Of a stretch of DNA of 64,000 nt, positions 42,814 to 56,189 are shown piece after piece (the first letter of the stretch is position 1; each line of letters opens with the position of its first letter). Source of the stretch: Scortum barcoo (Eukaryota > Chordata > Actinopteri > Centrarchiformes > Terapontidae); contig CM041551.1 of NCBI GenBank assembly GCA_023238725.1, forward strand, positions 11,273,759-11,337,758, given 5' to 3'. The notes under the pieces were generated by a model. It saw nothing but the letters and a program-made list of their open reading frames with translations, had not been told where the DNA came from and ran no database searches. The translations under genes were made by a program, and so were the position numbers.

Positions 42814-45800
42814 TTAACAAGTGGTAAATTAATCAGGGGCCTTGGTTTTGCTCCCCTGATTATAGCACGGATGATCTACAGCGTCACACGTATGTTTACA
42901 CTTGGTAAATGTACTTTCCCCTCCGTACCATCACACAATACACACAAACTTATAAACTATGGGGGGATTTATGAGGACATGTTTTAAACTTTTAGGCTTC
43001 AAAGTGTGCGCGCGTTATGGGATTCTGTCACGGCACCGCAGAAACTCTCAACCTGAAAAAAAAAAAAAGATGAAATCAAATAAAAGGGAATTTACTGAGC
43101 CATAGATAATGTTTTGCTAGCTGCAGGCTGGGTGGACCTCAGCCAACAGTAATCACTGCCCACTAGGAGGGAGACGGCCCCACCTGCTCCAAAACCATCG
43201 CATGCGAGCTTCCTCTTCTCAGTTTTTGCTCGTATTATATATTTATGCCACCATCCCACCGCTCCCCGCCCGCCCACCACCTCTCATACTCTTTCTCTCA
43301 CTACTTTCCGACTTCCCCCACTCTGACTGCAACTGTTGGCCCTAAGCCCGTCTGTTCATACTGAAGATCTTTAAAAACTAGTCACGAATACACAGTTTCA
43401 ATTTTCACAGTCACGCCCTTAAACAATTAGGCACTATAGTTCTCAACAAAAAACACTCAAACAGGAGTAAATCTGCATTTGCTAGGGACTATTTCCAACC
43501 GCGGATGAATATACAGCACCCAAGTTAATCATAAGGAAGGAAGTCACTCTGTGTGATGGTGCAGCTCATTGATGTTTTTAATAGTTTAGTTTGACCAGTT
43601 TTACAATCCTGCGATATCATTTAAAAGCTTCAAAAGCGGTGATTATTGTTTGTTCTTCTTTGGTTGAATTGTCTAATTACCGCTTCGTAACCTCTTTTCT
43701 GTTGTACTGGTTGGTTGGCAAGTATCACCAACAGACTGCTCCAGACTCTCGGTTTATTTTACTGTAGTCATCAGTACTTCTTTTTTTTTTTTTTTTGCTC
43801 ATCGTTAAAACACATTTCTTAATAAACTCCATAGAATTGTTTCATCTGGCAAAAGGTTAATCTCCTAAATCCTATGTTGGCTTGTCTGCGGCGTTTGGAA
43901 AGGTGTGCTCGGGATGATAGGGCTTGCATATTTTGATGTGATCCTATTTCTTCATTTCCTGCATTGGCTGGGAACAGGGGAGCAGCACAGGCTGTAGCTC
44001 GACCAGACGTTCTCTCTTTCCTCGCTCTCCTCTCATTCTTTGTCTTCCTCTCTCGCTCCGTCCGTCAGGTGGGGGATACCAATTTGACAGGCCCGTTCCT
44101 ATTGGAAACGGGATGATTGGAGGACTCATCCGCCCTGGCCCCGTCTGCTCCGCTGTTCGATGCTCCGAGTCCACCTTTCTAACACTGTTTTTCAGACACA
44201 CATTCCTGTGCGTGTCTATAAGTGTGTGCCGGTGTGTGTGCGTGTCTATATCGCATGTTTGCATGTCTGTCTGTAGCAGTTCAACTCATGTGCCAGGGCT
44301 TGTGAGAGGCCTGCTCCTTCCTGTAAAGCTTCAAATGGAGGCTGCCTTGTCAAGCTGTCATGCTTCAGGACAGTAATATCTGAGGTCCCCCCCCACCCCC
44401 ACCCGCCAGCTCCTCGCCCTTCCATCAGTCAGAAATTGGGAACGCCATAAAATAAAGTCGCCGCACACACACTCCAGTCTTTCTCTCTATATCTGTCAGT
44501 TTCTCTCTTTCTCACTCCATCTCTCTCTCCTGGTGTCTAAGGTTTTCCTGTCAGTGAGCCAAAATCTAATTGTTCAAAGCTCTGTCAGCCTCCAACACTT
44601 TGATATTTTTCCCAGGCTTCAAAAGAGCACGACAACAATGGGCTTGTGACTGCAGGGCACGCCGAGGTAGCCAAGGCTATATTAGTTATCACGTCTTTAT
44701 GTCTTTATGTTCGCTGGCATGGCTCGCAGACTTTTACTGGCGGGCGGACGGGCGGGAGGGTGTTTTGTTTTTTTTTCGGAAGGAAGCAGACTTGTTAGTG
44801 GTTTCTCAGGCGGCTTGTTCGATGCCCTGGGATATTTTTTTGGTTTGCGTCTGACTGCGACTGACACTAGTTCAGGTAAATATCAGGGCGTGTGCGGTGT
44901 CAAAAGCTCAAAATGGTGGCGTGTCTCTTCTATATTAATAGCGATGTTGAGGTTTCTGTAATTGACACCCTCTTAATGCGCGTAGGTTTTACACATTGTT
45001 ACTCACCTAACCACAAGGCCCAGTCTGTATTTAAGGGTCTGGGATGATTAGGCCTGTAAAAGACAGACGGGATCAGATCATTTGTTACAGATTGAAACTT
45101 GGCAGTGCTTTAGTAAAACTGTGAGATAGTATCAGAGAGACATTTACAATTTCATTTATTTTGACAAACCTCCGCTCCGAAGCTAATCTCTGAGTAATAA
45201 AACACCCTATTGTTCAATTCAGTACAGAGTGAGGTTTGCTGCTACATTGTCACATATGACCAGTAGCTTGTTGTGGCCAATGTTCGCTAACATTAGCCAA
45301 TTCTACGTACATTTCGCTGTACAAAGCGCTTTGCTGCTTCAGTTCGCAGAGTTTATGACTCTTCTAACACTTGTGCTACTGTAGCCAATGAGCATTTTAG
45401 CGTAATTCTTAGCAAAATGCGAAACTACCGTTTAGCTAAAAGCTCAAGCAGCGTATAAGCTAGATACTTTTGCGGCATGTAGCTAAACAATACGTTAACA
45501 TTTAACGGTGGCTGTTCAGCGAAAGTTACACAGTCTCACGTAAAGTTAAACTGGTGTTGCATTTTCACTGCACAACTGTAACTTAGACGGCACCACAAAT
45601 TGTACCTAATTTGAATGGTGTGTTGTATTTTTTTGTGTTCACATCTAACTGAAATTGAGCTTCACTGTATGTCTTGGTAACTCTCCAAAACAGATTCTCT
45701 TTTTTTTTTTTTTTGAGTGGGAAAAACATTTTAAATTTGATTTCAGCATTATTCAGGCTGAGAATTTTACCTAATTTTGAATCAGACATATCACACTATA

Positions 45801-46594
45801 CAATCTAAGGACATCCCTGTTGTTATTCAATTACTTGTAATGTAATTCCGCCAAGGGAACCAGCTCTCGACAACAATAAGCGTTAGATTGCGTTACACTT
45901 TCTTGTGTTTTACTCCACATAACATTAGTTCACTTTTCACACAACAGTGATCCAATTTCTGTGTTTCTCTGTAACAAGTATTGTTTAGTGTGGAGGTTGC
46001 CAGCAGCAGGTTAGCACCTACTCAGCCCCGCTAACATGATATGCATTCACCTCCATGGGGGATATGCTCCACACGTTCTATTTATGGATGCTGAGTAAAA
46101 TGACACTTCACCCTCAAAACCCCTCTGTCTGAAAGGGAAAAAAAAAAGATAGAGACCATTCTCATATGTTATATGCAGGACAGATTGGGACGAGAGATGG
46201 ACAAGCTGGAGTCAGACATACAGAAGTCATGTCTGATATCACAACCCTGGTCTTCTTACATCCTCTTGTAGACGTGTTAAACTGAAATATACATGTTGTT
46301 TTGATGTCGTTTTAATATGTTTGGTACTAAGCAGTGTACATATTGCACCACCTGTACTGTTCATACCTTTTTACTTCAGATTTTCCACTGATTATGTTTG
46401 AATGTCTATAAATTCCTGTATGTTAGTAATGACTTGAATTAATTCAACTTTCATACTCTAAGTTTCCCAAACATACAGCTGCTCCCACTCGCTGAATCAG
46501 TAAATGCATCACTTCCTGCTGGACGTGGTTAATAGAAAAAACATTTTTAAAAACACTTTAATGAACTGAAGCACAGTTTGTAATACTGGGAAAA

Positions 46595-47035
46595 AAGTTG
46601 GGTTAGAAGATTGATCCCACTCTTTCTGTTTATTACAAGCCTACAGCCAGGAGGTTATTAGCGTAGCTTAGCATGGAGACTAGAAGCAGCTTTTTCCCAG
46701 TGGTTTCTTGGTGACCAGTGGCCGCACCAGGCAACGTGCCGGAGTCTTTGCTCTTTGGCTTATCGTCCAGGAAGTCCCTGCACCCATGAAATAGTTCCAG
46801 CAAATAACTCTCCATGAAACTCTCCCATGAAACCACAGCTGCATTGTTGTTGGCATAAGATTAAACAAACTAGATGTAATGTGTTAGTGAGGGTGCTGGT
46901 AGGTAGATTTTTTTAAACTTCGCTAAGCTACTTCCAGTATTCATGCTAAGGTAAGCTAATCATCCCCAGGCTGTATTCTTATACTTAGCGTGCAAACATC
47001 AGAGTTTTATTGATTGGCCTAAGGAAGAAAGACCT
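46595..47035. mobile_element. MITE-like element with terminal inverted repeats, copy 1
   Basis: The left arm (about 46600-46690: 'gttagaagattgatcccactc', 'ttagcgtagcttagcatggagact') and right arm (about 46880-47030: 'gtgctggtaggtagattt', 'catgctaaggtaagctaatc', 'catcagag') are degenerate inverted copies. The centre ('aggaagtccctgcaccc', 'aaatagttccagc', 'gattaaacaaactagatg') matches a non-autonomous element I recognise as widespread in percomorph fish. No coding capacity. Family name not assigned; the second copy lies at 56190-56590. Confidence 0.7.
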
Positions 47036-49775
47036 AAAATTTTCCCTTAGATGTTAAATACATCAGACCAACTTCGCCCCCTCTCCACCCATCCACGTAA
47101 TAAGTAAAGTGACTGCAAGCACCTTTACCAGGTAGAACAATGTGTGAAAATGGTTGTGGTCTCTGGCCCTGACAGGAGCCTTTGTTTTGACTGAGTCTCT
47201 TTTCAGCTCTGTGGGATTTCCTCCAATATCCCAGCGCTCCTGTCGAGCGAGGAGCGGGTAAAGGGAGCGCAGCCTAACAAGCTGCCTGCACCGTCTGAAA
47301 ACCAGACTTTCACTCACTCTTGCAGAAAATGCCACTTTCCGCTGGGACTGGGGAGGTTTGGCCCGGGCTTCAGACGCAGATCGTGGCGAGCCCGCTGGCA
47401 GTAGCAGGCAGTCGGTCCCAGGCTCCTCTTCCCCGCCTTCGGCAGCTGGGAACAGTGGGAGTTGCAGGGCTGTGATTACTGGCCCGGACAGAGTTGAGGT
47501 GAGCTCAGACTCACTGCTTTTCACTCACTCACCGGGAGCTCTGTTTTTACAAGTCTCAGAACGTGACAGGAAATGGGGAGCAAATGAGCTATGATGTCCC
47601 TAATCAAAACACACTATATTTGAATTCTGTTTTCCCAGAGTAAATATATCATACAGTTATACGTAGCCTTAAATTCGGAGCCACGTAAAGCAGACATCTG
47701 AGAGAGAGAACCTGTCTATATTTGTCAGGTATTAAATATCAAATCTGCATTAATGTTTAAGAAACAATAGACAACGTTTTTACACAATAGCTGACCTTCA
47801 AATGCATTGGCCACAGGAAACAGTGAACATCTCAGTAACAATCAGCAACATCTCAAATCTTACTGCTTTTTAATCTGCAGGTGGTTTTATATTTGCGAAT
47901 TTCCAAAAGACAAACTAACAGAATCTGTATTTCGGCATTTTGCCTTTCTTGTCCCTCTGCCGTCTGTCATTGCTTCTCATCACGCACTCCCATCTCAAGC
48001 AAGCGAAAGCGATAGAGAAAAACATATGCAAAACCAAACACATTGGGCAATTTCCTTTGATAAGCAATCAGTGTCTGCCATGTATATCGTGGAATCAGAT
48101 GTTGCTTTGCTCCCAAATGCAAAACGATCTTTTCATCATGTCAGTAAAAAACACAAAGGAAAACATGGAGGGAGACACCTCACTTCTCCCTTACATCTCT
48201 CTCAGTTCATCCCAGTTCCCCCAAAATGAGAAAAGTATGCAGTGTCTATTTTGACAGATACATACCACTCATTGTTAAACAAAGTCTAGATTTAGACGGG
48301 AAGAAATTAATTGTGATTCCAGAAGCTTCTCATTTTTCCTTGTGTATTTTTGCAGTAGCTGCTGCAAATATTACACTTTTTGGGAAAAAAAAAAAAAAGC
48401 TGAAATCACCTGGCGATTCTTGTGTTTTCACATGCCTCAATAAAACCGCATAGACTGCGCTGTAAATCGCGGCTGTCATGTAGAAAAATGGGTGTAAAGT
48501 TTGATGATTTTCATTCTTTTGTTTATGGTGTCCTTCTCTGTATTCAGGAGGTTTATGGCCCTACAGCACATGAAACTATCACCAAAGGCCTTTATAGCTT
48601 AAAAAACCCATCATTGTTGCTGTTTTTGCTTTTGAAATCTTTGGCGGACTCCTTATGCCACACTCTCACTGTGCCATTTCCTCTCATCCCCTTCCTCCGG
48701 TGACAGCAAGTGGATTTATGTGTATGTGGTTGCCCAGAAGACCCTCTACTGTACCCTCCCTGCAGAGCCTGTCACACAGGCTGATGTATTCCACCTCCGC
48801 CCCCTCTCCCTCGCCAAGCTTTATGATGGAAACTGATACAAACACTGTGATAGGGTTTCGGGATAAATTATTCACGCTTCCAATGCTCTCTGCTGCCGTT
48901 TCGCTTCCTAGAGGACGTCCACTCTACAAATGGCCCCTTTTTTTAGACCTCATCCTTTTAATTGATCCGTGGCAAAGACAATACATGTGTAATTGAGGGA
49001 GCGGAGGATCGCACGACAAAAGTTCAGCGCGGCACGTAACACTTTGGCCGGGCTGGTGTGTGTTGTCGGGCCCTGGCGGCCTGTGCTGCGGGGCATTAGG
49101 TGCCTTAAAATTTACTGCCTGGTAAATGAAATGGCTGTCCATCGGCTGCAGGGGCGGCACATCAACAGAGCACCGGCCTAATGTCCTTACCATCTGGTAG
49201 GATAGGCCTTTAATTGAAAAGAATTTGTGGACCGAAGGGGAAGAGCTGGACCAAGTCTCCCAGTCCCCCAAGAGAGAAAAGTAATGAAAAGAAAATAACT
49301 TCTCTCCTCTTCAGTGCCTATGGAAGCCATAAAGAATAACAGGACATGGTGATATAACAGACGCACTGCCGTAGTGAGTGGGTGAATAACTTTCATATTA
49401 CAGCCTAGCATCTGCTAAGACGGTTTTGTAGCAAGGAAGCCAATTGGATTAAACGTTATGGCCACTTTGCTCACCGTGGCTTTTAGGACTACCTTCGGGT
49501 GGCAGTTCATAAAGCATTTCTTTGTCAGATTTATTTAGACATGAAAGATGTGTTTTTACTTTTGTGTCAGACGCACCCACTCCGTACTCCCACTTTGAGA
49601 GTAGGATTTTTCTTAAAACAAACAGGAGGGAGGGAGGGGATGGCAGACATCCTGGAGGCCATAGAGGATAACTGATGAGTCTAGCAGGACTGAAGGCAGA
49701 ATAACAACACTCACCTTTAATGTGGCTTTGGCCGTTTGGATCCACTGAGAGTCCCAGACACAGCCGGCGGGTGAG

Positions 49776-49778
<3 letters not shown>

Positions 49779-49808
<30 letters not shown>
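49779..49808. repeat. (GT)n microsatellite
   Basis: Perfect GT run, 30 nt. Confidence 0.97.
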
Positions 49809-49809
<1 letters not shown>

Positions 49810-50556
49810 GTATGCGGATCACACGTGGATAAGAGTCATACCTTTCATGCGTTGAACAAATCATGAATCGGAATTGTCTCATGTGTTTGGATCGGTGTCA
49901 GTTTTAGAGAAGATTATGGGTGAAGTATACATCACAGCTTTGGTATGCTCATGTGGCACAAAGACACCTTTCCATTTGACAGCATTACCTTCTGTGATGA
50001 GCACACTGCCAATATGCACGTCTGCGAGCAGGGCCAGCTGAGCTGAGCTGGCTACCCCGATGACAACCCTCCCGGCTCCCAGACTATTAAAATATGTGAG
50101 AAAATATATCAATTACGTCCACTATTTAAAAAAAAAAGAAGCCCCTACCAAAATGTTCTGTATGAACCAATTCCACGCTTACTCCAGTTGACAAGTGTGT
50201 ATACTGGATGAGGTCATTGGCTAAATCATTTTAAGCGCCCAGAGGAATCACCCACACCCAAGGTAAACAGATATAGATACTAAAGGTAAACAATAAAGAA
50301 AGTCAGCTGTAGGCAACATCAATGACAGATACTGTGCTTCAGCAGATGAAATAAAAACAAGCGGTAATAATGATGATTTTCAGCATCTATTTTTCCACGT
50401 CGGCTGTGTTGAAATTAGGCAGACAGGCCCTCTTTGAGCACACATCTAATGTCTCCTGTGTGTTTTGGCATTTGTTGCTTTTCACATCGCGGCAGCGTCC
50501 ACACATCCACACATAAATGAAAATGCACAGTAACCATGCGGGGCAAGAGGACATTG

Positions 50557-50582
50557 ACACACACACACACACACACACACAC
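50557..50582. repeat. (AC)n microsatellite
   Basis: Perfect AC run. Confidence 0.97.
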
Positions 50583-50947
50583 TTTGATTTCATTCCAGTA
50601 TTCCCAAAGTCGTCTAAGGATGGTGTGTTCCAAGACAGCTCATTGCATTACACGTCGCTCTAAAGACAGGCGGAGGATAGACTGGCAAGGCTGCAACGCG
50701 TTTCACTTTCTGGCCTCAATTTTGAGTTGACAGAATAAGAACGCTGTCACTGAATCTTCAAATACGAAGGAAAGCACTCCTGTCAACAGAGCGAGAGCGC
50801 CCAAGTCCGCCTCAGTCTTATGGCAGGGAAAAATGTAATCAGATACATCTCAAGTCACAAATACAGCATTGAACAAATTGCACATGGGTAAACCATTTTG
50901 TTAAAACAATAGGAAGAATAGGCAGGTTGACACAGGCTCTGTCCCCC

Positions 50948-50950
<3 letters not shown>

Positions 50951-50979
<29 letters not shown>
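50951..50979. repeat. (GT)n microsatellite
   Basis: Perfect GT run, 29 nt. Confidence 0.97.
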
Positions 50980-50982
<3 letters not shown>

Positions 50983-52279
50983 GCATGGGTCACAGCTTGT
51001 CCACTGACATGGACCCCATTAGATCGTATGACAGCACTTCATAATATTGACACATTCACAGCATGAGGTGTACTATTCAAGAGGTCACTGCACTGATGAT
51101 ATACTGTACGCACCTGACGTGTCACAGGCTAATTTTGAATCATTAAACCAGCTCGGTCTTGAGACAAAATGACAGAAATCTGAGCCGTATGGAAATATAA
51201 TATTCTAATGTAACTCAGACACACACATACAGTATGTACATGCATGCTTGCGTATATTACAGCAGGAGTTAAACATATAGATATGTAAATGTGCGTTTTT
51301 AAATCAATTGTATTTGGTCAGATATATGAGAGCTTTCGGAAATGTTTGTTGTTGGAAAAGTGGAGGAGGAAAAAAAAGGAGAATAAAAGTCACATTAGGT
51401 GGTTACACATTTATTTCTAACTGACAGATTTTCATTCAAACCACATGTTTTTTACGGTAAACCAAATGTAATCAAGCCAACAAGCCAAGAAACTGGCTCC
51501 AACAAAATAATCTCTGTCATGCAAGTTATGTTGATTTTTTACAGTGACACACTGAGCAGATAATACAACCATGTAAACAGTCATTTAGAGAGACTGTTAG
51601 CATATAATAGTTCCTAACTATTTAAAGGATTCAAGCTAATTTTCTAGACTATTTTGCAATTATTATTTTGTGTCTCTCTAACTATTCAAAATCACCAAAT
51701 CAGCTGTATTTGCCCTTTCCAGCAAAGGCCAGATTACCTCAGAATAATTTGTCAGTGTTTGGAGGGCAAATGGGTTAATTATGATGTTGACGGCCCAGGG
51801 ATGATTCAAACTCATGCTGAAGCCTCCCCAATTACGTGTGTGGGGTAAAGTGTCCTCCGCCAAAGCCAATGAGCACGGCTGTGGCTCTCCTCGCCTCCTT
51901 GCTCTTAAACAAACACACCAGTCAGACATCAAGAGGAAACGTCTCTTTTTAAGCACGCCTGACCTTTAGCCGCTGTCCCGCTCTGTGCCCACCAAGAGCA
52001 GACCTGCACGTCCCAGACATTTTGCAGTAATCACTAACACCCATGTAGCTCGCCCACGCAAATTACATCGTAAACCTGGTGTGACCCTCCTCCGCCACCG
52101 GTGGCCGTGCCCAGCTGATCTGCAAAGCATGATGGACAGATGCATCGCCTGAGTGAATGACAGAAGACTAAAATAAATAAAACGGTGCTGCTGGATGACA
52201 GCGTGGGGCTTTAAATGGTGGGTGATGGAGGGTGGGAAAGGGGGAGGACAGGAAAAAGAGTGCGAAGGCATGATTGAGA

Positions 52280-52308
52280 GTGTGTGTGTGTGTGTGTGTG
52301 AGAGAGAG
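52280..52308. repeat. (GT)n then (GA)n compound microsatellite
   Basis: GT run to 52300 followed directly by GA. Confidence 0.95.
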
Positions 52309-52594
52309 GCATAGGCATGGGGGGCCCTTGCATGGGGCTAACATAGTCAAATGTGTGTTATGCCATGCCACGGGGCCAGCTGGCAGGGTCCAAAGCTGGC
52401 ATGACAGAATGTGACAGAGGATCCGGAGAGCAGGGACTCGGGGAATCCCGACACAATAATGCTGATGGCAGGGGCTAAAGCCTAGATTTAATCACAGCCA
52501 TCACCCACCTGCCAATAGAAAATTACACAACGGATATCAATGGCAGCCTCCCCATAGTGTTGAGCCCCCAACAGACTTTCCAGGCCGGGCACAG

Positions 52595-52604
52595 CTGTCA
52601 ATCA
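52595..52604 (-). promoter_or_regulatory. exact PBX-MEIS/PREP composite site (TGATTGACAG)
   Basis: CTGTCAATCA on the + strand is the reverse complement of the TGATTGACAG decamer known to bind PBX-MEIS/PREP dimers. It lies in a high-complexity unique stretch that also has a CACCTGCC E-box. Motif seen; activity inferred. Confidence 0.4.
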
Positions 52605-53520
52605 CTGGGCTTTAATGGTGGAGCTCTCAGCACCCAGACAACACAAAGACAATGGTATGTAGTGAGCAGCATTTAGTCACAGCTGAAGAGTGCAGGGAAT
52701 GGGAATGGGCTTGATAAGTTTTGGCAGTCTTAGTGTGATTTCAAAATTGTAAAGATCTGTGAAGCTGAAACAAAAACCAGTTGATTTTCTGGTGTTGGAA
52801 CACTGTTTCATGCTAATGATATGACAGACAGCTTTCCAAACTATTGTATGATTCATTTTATAGTCTACATATGTCTTTGAAGTGTAAAAAAGAAAGGTAG
52901 AGTTTTATTATTTTCATTGTGATTTTCATTACTAATTAAAATATAATTCTCATTCAGTTTGTAGTCTATAAATTGTTTTTTTTTTTAGAAAGAAGAGAAG
53001 AGAAAAAGAAAAGAAATGCAGGGACATTTAAGTTATGTTGATCACAACAAAAAAAAAAAACAAGTCAAACCAAATTGTTCTCAATTCATCAATAACCCAA
53101 AATGTCACTGACTGATATCATGTTCATGAGGTTAGAGATGTCTATAGTATGAATGTAAATTTCGATTTAAAGCATATTTAGCTAATTGCATGTTGATATT
53201 TCAACATCAGAATTTTTCATGTTGCTCATTTTTATCTAAAATATATATTTACAGTTTCAGTTCCACAAATCAATCACCAGGTTGTGACCATCATATAATC
53301 TTGAGTAAACATTTGTCTGCTTCATCAGTGCTCTCTTTCTCTGCAGATGTACTTTTTTCCCCCTGTGCTGTCAGAAACCAAATCACTGAGAATTTTGATT
53401 ATGTGATGGCACTGTCGGTCCGGAGCAGAGCACGCTCTCTGATTTTAACCAGAGCTTCTTTAGTGTCTCAAGCAGGCCTGGGTTTCAATCATACATAATC
53501 GTGTACGTACACACAAATGT

Positions 53521-53540
53521 ACACACACACACACACACAC
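53521..53540. repeat. (AC)n microsatellite
   Basis: Perfect AC run; further CA words follow to 53549. Confidence 0.95.
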
Positions 53541-56189
53541 TCACACACATCTCATCAACATAGTAAGCGCTGCTCGGACTTGACAGGTAACGGTCCTGTG
53601 GTTTGGGATACCAATCAGTCTCCCAAAATGTTTACATTTCAACTGGGCTGCATGCTTTGACTCTCAGGTGCCCCTCTGCAGATTGCTCGACCACAATTAA
53701 GATCTGTCAAAACGAGAGTAATTTTACATGCAGGACACACACACGGAAACATATATATGTATATAAATATGCAACATTCTTTTTTTGTTACCTAGGTCAT
53801 TGTGTTTTTTTCTGTTGCATGGAGTCATTTAGTTTTTTTGGTAGGATAGACAAAAACACATTTTCACCGTCACATGTTTTTGTAATAAACTATTTTGGTC
53901 GGTTTCAAGTATTCCATCTGATAATTTCACTTTTCAGAATTGTGTCAGTGGTTCACTTTGTTCGCTGCAGTTTTCATCAGATCAGATCGACCAAAAAAAG
54001 TGACTCAGCTTTAACCAGTCACATACGCTTGATTTCAGACTTTCTTTTATGTCGGTCTGGTTGGACTGCATGTGTTTATATGTGTGTGCGCGCATGTTTA
54101 TGCTTCCGTGTGTTGGATCCTGACAGCTATCACTTCTGACACAAAGTGGTTGTTTTCTGAAGGCTTTGCCCCGTTTCATGTTGTAATAGCTTCCCTGTGA
54201 CGGCAGCGAGGACCTCTGCTCCACGCTGCTCTCAGCCATGACTCCTGCAATATTTACATGTTTACGCTCACAATTTCCATCTGTTGTTTCTGGAACAATC
54301 AGCAGCAGGGGCCTGGAGAGAAGCACGGGGAACTGCTGTAAGTCGCGCTCAACTTGGGTTTCATGATTGGGAGGCTGGGCCTGATTATGCTCAGCTCGGC
54401 AGAGAGGGAGGGAGGGGCGGCGGGTTTCGCTTTCTTTCTTTCAAGGCCCTCTGAAGGTTTCTGATGGAGGGCCGGGAGAAAGCAAGGGCTCTGGGAATCC
54501 GCGCTAGCTCGCCCTCCGAGGGAAGCTTCACCAGGGTGAGATCAGTCACTGCGGGGCCGTAACCCCGCTCACCCCCGATCCAACCGGCGGCGGCCAAACT
54601 CACTAATGGATTTCAGATACATTACAAAATCAATTGCAAGGTTCAAATGTGGTCAGAAACATTTTAATGCAGCAGATTATGATCGAAATTGGTATGTTTA
54701 TCTGCCATGAAGTTACAACAGTTCCAAAAAGAGCGGAATAAATTCAGTCATGGTTAATGATAGGTTTGAGTTTGTCTGCAGATATATATGTTCCTTTTCA
54801 ACTTTTACATGTGCAAAATATAAAAAAGGGTTTATTAATCAGTTTTAAAACGCTGCTTTTCAAAAAACTAGTTTAGGGAATTTTGGAAAATGACTGACAC
54901 CATGCACTTTGGAAAATGCCGTTGCTTTTAGTTGAGGAGCAATTAGATTTTATCAAAGTATCAGCGGCACTGGTGTGTGCTGCAAAATGGAATGCTAAAT
55001 AATCATTTAGAAGTCAAAAGAAAACTATTACTACTGAGAGGTAAAGCTAAACCCCCCGGAGGACAAATGGGAGCTCCAAAAGAAAGGGTGATACTGATGA
55101 CTGTGTCGATAGAGGGAGAAAGAAAGCAAAGAAACACAGGCAGGATGAAAGGGTGTGTTGGTCCCTTGTGATGTGGCTGCAGACGTAGAGGGTCCCAGCG
55201 TCAGCCTGGCCCAGCGTCGGGTTTCCCCATACCGGAAGTGGCGCGTTTCCCCTGGCGACAAGCTCTTCCTGCAAAATAAAGAAATCATTAGAAAGATGAC
55301 AGCTGGCCCAGCCAACAGAAAGCCCAGGGGGCCCGGCCTCAGAGAGCTGCCACCCAGCATTAGCTAGTTGCACTTGGTTTCTCCATCGCCTCCTTCAGAG
55401 GGTAAACAACGCCGCTGCAGCATGGCTCTCAGCGAGATCACTGCTCCCTATGTCACACTCCATCTCATTCCTAATTTTTCTTTTTCTATCTCTGATCTGA
55501 ACGCGCTTATCTGACACTCGGGCTTTCGCTCGCAAACATCCTCCAACTTCTCACAATCCCTGAGGATGATGGGTGGAGGAGCAGTGCGGGGGCTGGCCGG
55601 CAAATGGAGAAATATTCTGACATGTGAACTCCAAATCATGCGTTGCGAGTCTGGGGCTGAGGGGTCCGGGCTCGGGCGGTGACCCCTGGCAATCACGGCG
55701 TGTGGCAGCCACACTGGGGCCTCTGCAGCGCGGCCTTCTGGGAGCTGCGCCGCGCCGCATTCCAGCCTGAAGTCCTCCACAAGCATTTCCTCCACAAGCC
55801 ATCGCTTACTTCTGTCTGCCAGACGCACGTAGCCAAAGAGCCAGAGGACTTAAGGGTGCATTAAGAGAGCTCTCCCGAAAACCATCAGTACTTGATCTCA
55901 GCTGAAATGATTACACTGTAAGGAAGATATTTTGAAGTTGATCCCAAAAGATAGTCTCATCTTGTGCTTAAGGGCCTACAGCGGATGAATTGATGCTGCC
56001 CTTGGACCAAATGATGCTGCCTTTGCATTTAGTTGCTTTTTATTTCAGGAGACGGCTGAATCTTTCAGGAAGCACTTTTACCTCTTCACCTATTATTTCA
56101 CTCTTTTACTTATCTGAGGCTATTGAAATAACCAGTCAAGACAGAATAATGGAAAATATCACTATCATTAGAGAAATAGTTCCACATTT

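Larger units (their letters stand above)
38291..46590. other. intergenic, no gene seen
   Basis: Microsatellites lie at 39130-39152, 39281-39314, 41093-41113 and 42781-42810, with T tracts at 43781-43796 and 45699-45714. A motif-rich stretch lies at 42262-42440. About 45240-45560 is rich in AGCTA/TTAGC words, possibly a decayed repeat. No open frame here resembles a known protein. Confidence 0.7.
47036..56175. other. intergenic, no gene seen
   Basis: Microsatellites lie at 49779-49808, 50557-50582, 50951-50979, 52280-52300 and 53521-53540. High-complexity, motif-rich stretches occur at about 48990-49200, 51730-51900, 52430-52640 (exact PBX-MEIS site) and 55140-55370. The longest open frames begin at non-ATG codons and look spurious. 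Confidence 0.7.

Noticed and set aside
47063..47524. 153-codon open frame on - strand
   Set aside because: It begins at GTG and has no early Met, no recognisable family and no splice partners; chance openness in locally GC-richer DNA.
48655..48996. 113-codon open frame on + strand
   Set aside because: No recognisable motif, no flanking gene structure and composition typical of non-coding DNA.
53603..54139. 178-codon open frame on + strand, the longest in the window
   Set aside because: It begins at TTG, not ATG, in AT-rich sequence. Composition is dominated by Phe/Cys/Ser from T-rich DNA and includes a GT-rich stretch. No domain recognisable.
55448..55828. 126-codon open frame on - strand
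   Set aside because: Non-ATG start, arginine/proline-rich from GC-rich DNA, and overlapping open frames in other phases; no homology recognised.
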